Source of the DNA: Fidelibacterota bacterium
GTDB taxonomy: Bacteria > Marinisomatota > Marinisomatia > Marinisomatales > TCS55
DNA length: 12,046 bases
Assembly: GCA_004124535.1 (NCBI GenBank)
Contig: SCKQ01000059.1
Span: 1 to 12,046 of the forward strand
Direction of reading: 5' to 3'
Shown piece after piece: positions 8,307 through 12,046 of this stretch. The translations under genes and the position numbers were made by a program. Below the pieces are notes generated by a model. It had not been told where the DNA came from. It made no database searches and was given only the letters and a program-made list of their open reading frames with translations. Every line of letters begins with the position of its first letter. The first letter of the stretch is position 1.

Positions 8307-9262
8307 TCTTTATATATCTTAACGGTCAACTCACCGTTATTTAAATAAAACCCCCTATACATACCCTCCGTATTAAAGGGCACGGCGATATTCCCTTTGC
8401 TATCCATAACAATGACGCCGCCTGTCCCGCCGCGTTCAGTTAATTTATCAATGGCTGCCTGGGCTGCGGTTTGTACAGATTTCTTTTCATAGTTCATTTG
8501 GGCGGCGATATCATAAGCCACACTCCCGCGAATAAAATATTCACCCTGTCCCGTTCCTGATACAGCGCATGTTTCGTTACTGGCATACGTACCGGCGCCA
8601 ATAATAGGTGAATCCCCCACCCTGCCCCAGCGCTTATTGGTCAGTCCTCCGGTGGATGTGCCTGCGGCAAGGTTGCCCTTCTTATCCAAAGCTACACACC
8701 CAACCGTACCGTGTTTTTCCATTTCCTGTTCTTTCGCTTTTATCAACGATTTGAATCTGTGTTCGGTATGGAAATAACTGTTGTCTACAATGTCCAATCC
8801 CTGTTCTTTGGCAAAAGCATCTGCCCCTTCGCCAGCTAAAAGTACATGCCATGTTTCTTCCATAACCTTTCTGGCAGCGGAGATGGGATTCTTAACTGTC
8901 TTTACTCCGGCCACAGCTCCCGCTTGCAGCGTAGCGCCATCCATAATGGACGCATCCAATTCATTGGTGCCGGCGCCTGTGAATACCGCACCTTTCCCGG
9001 CATTGAATAGCGGTGAATCTTCCATAACCTTAATAGTGGCTTCCACAGCATCTATGCTTGATCCACCAATCTCTAAAATGGCATAGCCCGTTTTTAATGC
9101 CGCCGTGAGTTTTGATATGTATTCAGCTTCTTTTTCAGTGCTCATATTTTCCCGAGTAATCGTGCCGGCACCACCATGGATCACCAAACCAAATGGCTGT
9201 TCTGCTTTTTCAGCACATGAAAAAAGAAAAAATATAATTGATATTGATATCAGTCTTTTCAT
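8303..9262 (-). CDS. iaaA: Isoaspartyl peptidase / L-asparaginase, Ntn-hydrolase (plant-type), lipoprotein
   Basis: This 319-residue protein belongs to the type 2 asparaginase family, made as a precursor that cleaves itself to expose an N-terminal threonine. Markers are LVIHGGAGT near the mature start (27-34), [10 protein letters not shown] and [10 protein letters not shown] (86-109), and the autocleavage site [10 protein letters not shown] with catalytic Thr186. GTSTGG (201-206), [14 protein letters not shown] (from Arg214) and SGTGQGE (235-241) follow. The family hydrolyses beta-aspartyl dipeptides and asparagine. The first 20 residues form a hydrophobic signal ending LFSC with Cys16, which suggests a lipoprotein exported from the cytoplasm; the lipobox is not perfect. 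It is the last gene of the mtaB operon: its ATG overlaps the kinase stop in ATGA, which suggests coupled translation, and no good Shine-Dalgarno is seen. Its TAG stop overlaps the gcvP stop from the opposite strand. Choice between peptidase and asparaginase as main activity cannot be made from sequence. Confidence 0.93.
   Translation of the reverse strand: MKRLISISIIFFLFSCAEKAEQPFGLVIHGGAGTITRENMSTEKEAEYISKLTAALKTGYAILEIGGSSIDAVEATIKVMEDSPLFNAGKGAVFTGAGTNELDASIMDGATLQAGAVAGVKTVKNPISAARKVMEETWHVLLAGEGADAFAKEQGLDIVDNSYFHTEHRFKSLIKAKEQEMEKHGTVGCVALDKKGNLAAGTSTGGLTNKRWGRVGDSPIIGAGTYASNETCAVSGTGQGEYFIRGSVAYDIAAQMNYEKKSVQTAAQAAIDKLTERGGTGGVIVMDSKGNIAVPFNTEGMYRGFYLNNGELTVKIYKD
8320..8339 (+). terminator. 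Hairpin after gcvP, possible weak terminator inside the convergent gene
   Basis: TAACGGT and ACCGTTA form a perfect 7-bp stem around the six-base loop CAACTC, starting 13 bases after the gcvP stop. It is followed by TTTAAATAAAA, so the U tract is short (three T) and the call is tentative. The hairpin lies entirely within the last codons of the opposing isoaspartyl peptidase gene. A perfect inverted repeat folds on either strand, but on the minus strand it precedes that gene's stop codon. Confidence 0.4.
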
Positions 9263-9876
9263 GTCAGCAACTCATTCATTTCATTCATAATTGAATCTAA
9301 TTTTTCTTTATCTTCAAAAATGTTGAATCTATCTGTTTTAACTTGCAGCACCGGAATATCCTTTATGTTGCTGATCCATTTATTATAGGCAACATTCAAG
9401 GTGTGTAAATATTCGGGGTCGATGGATTTTTCATAATCTCTGGAGCGGTTATTGATTCTTGTCAATAATGTATCTGTGGATGCTTTAAGATAAATGATCA
9501 AGTCCGGCTTGCGCAGATAGGAAGTCATTATACCAAATAAATCGAGGTAGTTGTGCCAGTCCCGCTTATCCATGAATTTCATTTCATAAAGGTTGCGGGC
9601 AAATATCTCCACATCTTCATAAATCGTTCGGTCCTGGATCACGCCGCCATTAGACATACTCATTTCGTGGTGGGTCTTAAACCGCTTATGTAAAAAATAA
9701 ACTTGCAGATTGAAACTCCAGCGAGACATATCTCTATAAAAATCTATGAGATAAGGATTATCAGCCACCGATTCATAATAGGGGATCCAGCCAAGTTTTT
9801 CAGCAATTATTTCTGTAAAAGTAGTTTTACCTACACCGATATTGCCCGCCAAGCCAACAAAGGGATTTTCTTTCAA
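9259..9876 (-). CDS. Deoxynucleoside kinase (dNK/dGK-dAK family), TTG start
   Basis: A 205-residue deoxynucleoside kinase that phosphorylates deoxyribonucleosides with ATP in the salvage pathway. The P-loop GNIGVGKTT occupies residues 11-19 with Lys17. Glu35 in YYES is the usual substrate-site acid, QDRTIYED (81-88) holds the DR(S/T) motif, and the Arg-rich lid RINNRSRDYEK spans 140-150. The start codon is TTG at 9874-9876. In this frame a TGA lies nine codons upstream, no ATG or GTG occurs in between, and any later start would destroy the P-loop. The TTG overlaps the mtaB stop in TTGA, and the kinase stop overlaps the next gene in ATGA, so the three genes form one transcript. Base specificity (dG, dA, dC or broad) cannot be settled from these motifs. 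The C-terminus contains a small repeat, MNEMNE. Confidence 0.9.
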   Translation of the reverse strand: MKENPFVGLAGNIGVGKTTFTEIIAEKLGWIPYYESVADNPYLIDFYRDMSRWSFNLQVYFLHKRFKTHHEMSMSNGGVIQDRTIYEDVEIFARNLYEMKFMDKRDWHNYLDLFGIMTSYLRKPDLIIYLKASTDTLLTRINNRSRDYEKSIDPEYLHTLNVAYNKWISNIKDIPVLQVKTDRFNIFEDKEKLDSIMNEMNELLT

Positions 9877-11168
9877 GCTAAAATCCCATTCACAATCATG
9901 TCATTATTTTCATTCAGTAAAATATTATTAATTGTATTGATGAGATCAATTTCGCCATTCACCTGAACCTGTATGTAATTATCCGTATGACCCATAATCT
10001 TACCGTTTTTCACTGATTCAAAGAGAACGGGTCTTTCCTGTCCGATGAATTGCTCATGAAAGAAGCGCCGTTTTTTATCGGAAAGAATATGCAGCATCTT
10101 ACTGCGGTGAGCGCGGTCTTCCTTCGAAACAACTGCCCCGATTTCTAGCGCATCAGTATTGGGTCGCTCAGAATAGGTGAATACATGAAGATAAGAGATA
10201 TCCAGTTCATTCAGGAAATTGTAAGTGTCAAGAAAATCGTCATCCGTTTCTCCCGGGAAGCCAACAATCACATCTACACCGATACAGGCATCGGGGATAC
10301 AGTGTTTTATTTTGGCAACACAATTTTCGTACAAAGTCCGTTTGTATCTTCGGCGCATGGCGCCTAAAATTTTATCCGATCCTGATTGCAGCGGCACATG
10401 AAAATGGGGCATGAATTTTTGTGATGCTGCACAGAATTCGATTATCTCATCCGTAAGCAAATTCGGTTCAATGGATGAAATGCGGATGCGACTGATCCCC
10501 TCCAATTGATCTAATTCCTGGATGAGATCAAAAAAAGTTTCTGTCGTTCCCTTTCCGAAATCGCCGATGTTGACCCCAGTAAGCACGATTTCCCGTGCAT
10601 CAGTTTGAGCGACTTCCCGGGCAACTTTCATGGTATTGACAATGGTATCGCTGCGGCTCTCGCCCCGAGCGAATGGAATTGTACAGAAGGAGCAGGTATA
10701 ATCGCAACCGTCCTGCACCTTAAGAAATGACCGTGTCCGCTCTCCGGATGAATAGGACGATGTAAAGGTGTGCACATGATTGATATCCGATTTAATAACT
10801 CTTGTACCGTTATTCAGATCAAGGGTGTCCAGGTGATTCAAAAGATTAAATTTTTCTTCCGCACCAAGCACCAGATCCACGCCATCAATTCCAGCGATGG
10901 TTTCGGGCTTCAACTGGGCATAACAACCAATAACGGCAATTGAAGAATTAGGGTTTCTCCGCTTGGCCTGGCGAATGAGTTTCCGGGCTTTCTTGTCAGC
11001 GTTTTCGGTTACAGAGCAGGTGTTCAGTACATAAATATCCGCTTCATCCCGATAATCTACTTTTTCAAATCCATGACGAATAAAATCACGGGAAATGGTG
11101 GCCGTTTCCGAGAAATTTAATTTGCATCCCAAGGTATGGAATGCTACGCGTTTGGTGGGTGTACTCAT
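9873..11168 (-). CDS. mtaB: tRNA methylthiotransferase MtaB (t6A37 to ms2t6A37), radical SAM
   Basis: This complete 431-residue enzyme has the three-part methylthiotransferase architecture. The N-terminal MTTase domain carries cluster cysteines Cys15 (HTLGCKLN), Cys51 (NTCSVT) and Cys82 (IGCYAQ). The radical SAM core has CDYTCSFC (Cys155, Cys159, Cys162), LTGVNIGDFG, HVPLQSGSDKIL and VGFPGETDDDF. A TRAM-like RNA-binding tail follows from about residue 377. TLGCKLN with the adjacent SET fits MtaB (YqeV/CDKAL1 group) rather than MiaB, whose equivalent is typically GCQMN. The product adds a methylthio group to t6A37 in tRNAs reading ANN codons. The ATG is at 11166-11168; no Shine-Dalgarno precedes it, and only a -10-like TATATT (11193-11198) without a clear -35 is visible. 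It heads a 4-nt-overlapping operon with the kinase and isoaspartyl peptidase, 92 bp after the asparagine synthetase gene. Confidence 0.95.
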   Translation of the reverse strand: MSTPTKRVAFHTLGCKLNFSETATISRDFIRHGFEKVDYRDEADIYVLNTCSVTENADKKARKLIRQAKRRNPNSSIAVIGCYAQLKPETIAGIDGVDLVLGAEEKFNLLNHLDTLDLNNGTRVIKSDINHVHTFTSSYSSGERTRSFLKVQDGCDYTCSFCTIPFARGESRSDTIVNTMKVAREVAQTDAREIVLTGVNIGDFGKGTTETFFDLIQELDQLEGISRIRISSIEPNLLTDEIIEFCAASQKFMPHFHVPLQSGSDKILGAMRRRYKRTLYENCVAKIKHCIPDACIGVDVIVGFPGETDDDFLDTYNFLNELDISYLHVFTYSERPNTDALEIGAVVSKEDRAHRSKMLHILSDKKRRFFHEQFIGQERPVLFESVKNGKIMGHTDNYIQVQVNGEIDLINTINNILLNENNDMIVNGILA

Positions 11169-11245
11169 AAAATCTAGGAGCTGAATTTAACGAATATACT
11201 CTTTCCACCAATTGATCTGATTGATGACACATTTGTGTTATTAAC

Positions 11246-11272
11246 TATCAGGAAAATTATCTATTCCTGATA
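11246..11272 (-). terminator. Hairpin containing the asparagine synthetase stop codon
   Basis: TATCAGGAA (11246-11254) and TTCCTGATA (11264-11272) are a perfect 9-bp inverted repeat with a 9-base loop. On the minus strand the loop reads TAGATAATT, so the TAG stop of asnB (11261-11263) lies in the loop and the 5' arm is coding sequence. There is no T run after the 3' arm (GTTAATAACAC follows). It may therefore act as a 3'-end stabiliser, a weak terminator or a transcript-processing site ahead of mtaB rather than a full intrinsic terminator. Confidence 0.4.
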
Positions 11273-12046
11273 ATCTTTTAATTCCCTTGCCGACGGATCA
11301 ATAACATCAGTCCACTTCGGTAACCAGAAATGCGGTATTAAATTATCGTGTTGTCCAAAAAACTGCTGGTATATTTTGCGGTAGTAATAACTTTCCTTAA
11401 GAGCTGGTGGGCAATGGCTAATTTTTGTTGATTCACGTTCAAATTCTTCATCGGATATAATTCGGTCAACATAATTTTGGATGATTGTGTGCCAAGATTT
11501 TTTTACACTACTAACACCATCGGAAAAGGCGCATTTTCGCCGCCATATTATATCATCTGGAAGCAAGTTCTGTCCATCAAACGCTTTTCTTAATAAGTGT
11601 TTCTCTAGCTGTTCTTCCCCTTCAAACATTTTAAGTTCTGGAGGAATAGATAAATAATATTTTACAAATGCCTTGTCCAGAAAGGGTGTTCGGGCTTCCA
11701 ATCCATTTGAACTGATACTTCGGTCCGAACGAAGCACATCAAAATAATGAATTTCTTTCACCAGTCTTTCACTCTCTTTTTGAAGTGCTTCCAGTGTGGG
11801 TGCATTTTTTAAATACACATATCCACAGCAGACTTCATCAGCGCCGTCACCATTAAAGATCACTTTACAGTTTGAATTTTCATTAACAAATTTCGAGACA
11901 AGATAATTGCCTACGCTAGCCCTGACCGTGGTGGTATCATAAGATTCAATATTATAAATCACAGTTTCAATCGCATCCAGAAATTCCTGTTCCGATACTT
12001 CAACCTGGTGATGAGCAGTACCCAAAAAATCAGCGACACGTTGCGC
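11261..12046 (-). CDS. asnB: Asparagine synthetase (glutamine-hydrolysing), C-terminal synthetase part; 5' end beyond right edge
   Basis: The reading frame is open to the right edge with no start needed inside the window; 261 residues plus stop are present of a family length of about 500-590. The missing part holds the Cys2 glutaminase domain and the SGGLDSS pyrophosphate loop. Visible synthetase-domain landmarks are VADFLGTAHHQV at the edge, VIFNGDGADEV, SNGLEARTPFLD (the aspartate-site stretch), FSDGVSSVKKSWH and the terminal PKWTDVIDPSARELKDY. The enzyme makes asparagine and AMP from aspartate, ATP and glutamine. From memory, the C-terminus (FSDG-SVK-SW, then PKW---DPSAR-L--Y) looks like the E. 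coli AsnB/animal ASNS branch rather than the Bacillus AsnO type. The usual SGEGSDE motif reads NGDGADE here (codons around 11834-11854). Gene identity is secure; activity depends on unseen sequence. Confidence 0.93.
   Translation of the reverse strand, partial: AQRVADFLGTAHHQVEVSEQEFLDAIETVIYNIESYDTTTVRASVGNYLVSKFVNENSNCKVIFNGDGADEVCCGYVYLKNAPTLEALQKESERLVKEIHYFDVLRSDRSISSNGLEARTPFLDKAFVKYYLSIPPELKMFEGEEQLEKHLLRKAFDGQNLLPDDIIWRRKCAFSDGVSSVKKSWHTIIQNYVDRIISDEEFERESTKISHCPPALKESYYYRKIYQQFFGQHDNLIPHFWLPKWTDVIDPSARELKDYQE

Noticed and set aside
8781..9086. Plus-strand open frame of 101 codons opposite the isoaspartyl peptidase gene
   Set aside because: It overlaps conserved Ntn-hydrolase motifs on the other strand and looks like low-information Ala/Ser/Pro sequence.
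9272..9288. Repeated TCATTCAT octamer at the kinase 3' end
   Set aside because: It simply encodes MNEMNE at the C-terminus; two copies are too few to suggest a regulatory repeat.
11229..11240. Small palindrome ACACATTTGTGT upstream of mtaB
   Set aside because: Arms of only 5 bp with a 2-bp centre; too short to call an operator or terminator.

Overview
The window looks like a chromosomal segment from a Gram-negative bacterium of the Bacteroidota/FCB superphylum. The main reason is a SusC-type TonB-dependent receptor followed immediately by a SusD/RagB-type lipoprotein. Two details argue against a classical Bacteroidia or Flavobacteriia genome. Both sus-type genes have strong Shine-Dalgarno sites, and gcvP is preceded by a textbook sigma70-like promoter (TTGACT, 17 bp, TAATAC) rather than the Bacteroidetes-type promoter. 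A marine FCB relative such as Candidatus Marinimicrobia (SAR406) would fit, but this is inferred from style, not shown by a marker gene. No mobile element, CRISPR array, tRNA or rRNA is visible, and gene content is mostly core metabolism.

Layout. At 1-3835 on the minus strand lies the nutrient-uptake pair: the SusC-like receptor (818-3835), then the SusD-like lipoprotein (1-800), cut by the left edge. After an AT-rich 175-bp gap, 4011-5378 (minus) encodes a Sad/GabD1-type succinate-semialdehyde dehydrogenase. A 99-bp divergent promoter region separates it from gcvP (5478-8306, plus), the full-length glycine decarboxylase P protein, which appears to be transcribed leaderless. gcvP runs tail-to-tail into a tightly packed minus-strand operon and overlaps its last gene by 4 bp. 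In transcription order the operon is mtaB (tRNA methylthiotransferase, 11168-9873), a deoxynucleoside kinase with a TTG start (9876-9259), and a lipoprotein-type isoaspartyl peptidase/L-asparaginase (9262-8303). These three genes are joined by 4-nt stop/start overlaps. Upstream of them, also on the minus strand, is the C-terminal two thirds to half of an asparagine synthetase (11261-12046, cut by the right edge), whose stop codon sits in the loop of a perfect 9-bp hairpin.

How the genes relate. SusC/SusD import an unidentified macromolecule or oligomer across the outer membrane. No degradative enzymes are next to them, so the substrate cannot be named. The other genes serve amino-acid and C4/C1 metabolism (asparagine synthesis, isoaspartyl peptide/asparagine hydrolysis, glycine cleavage, semialdehyde oxidation), tRNA modification and nucleotide salvage. 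I see no convincing new system. The points worth a second look are the leaderless gcvP promoter, the altered ATP-site motif of the asparagine synthetase, the mixed-function overlapping operon, and the terminator-like hairpins placed inside coding sequence.
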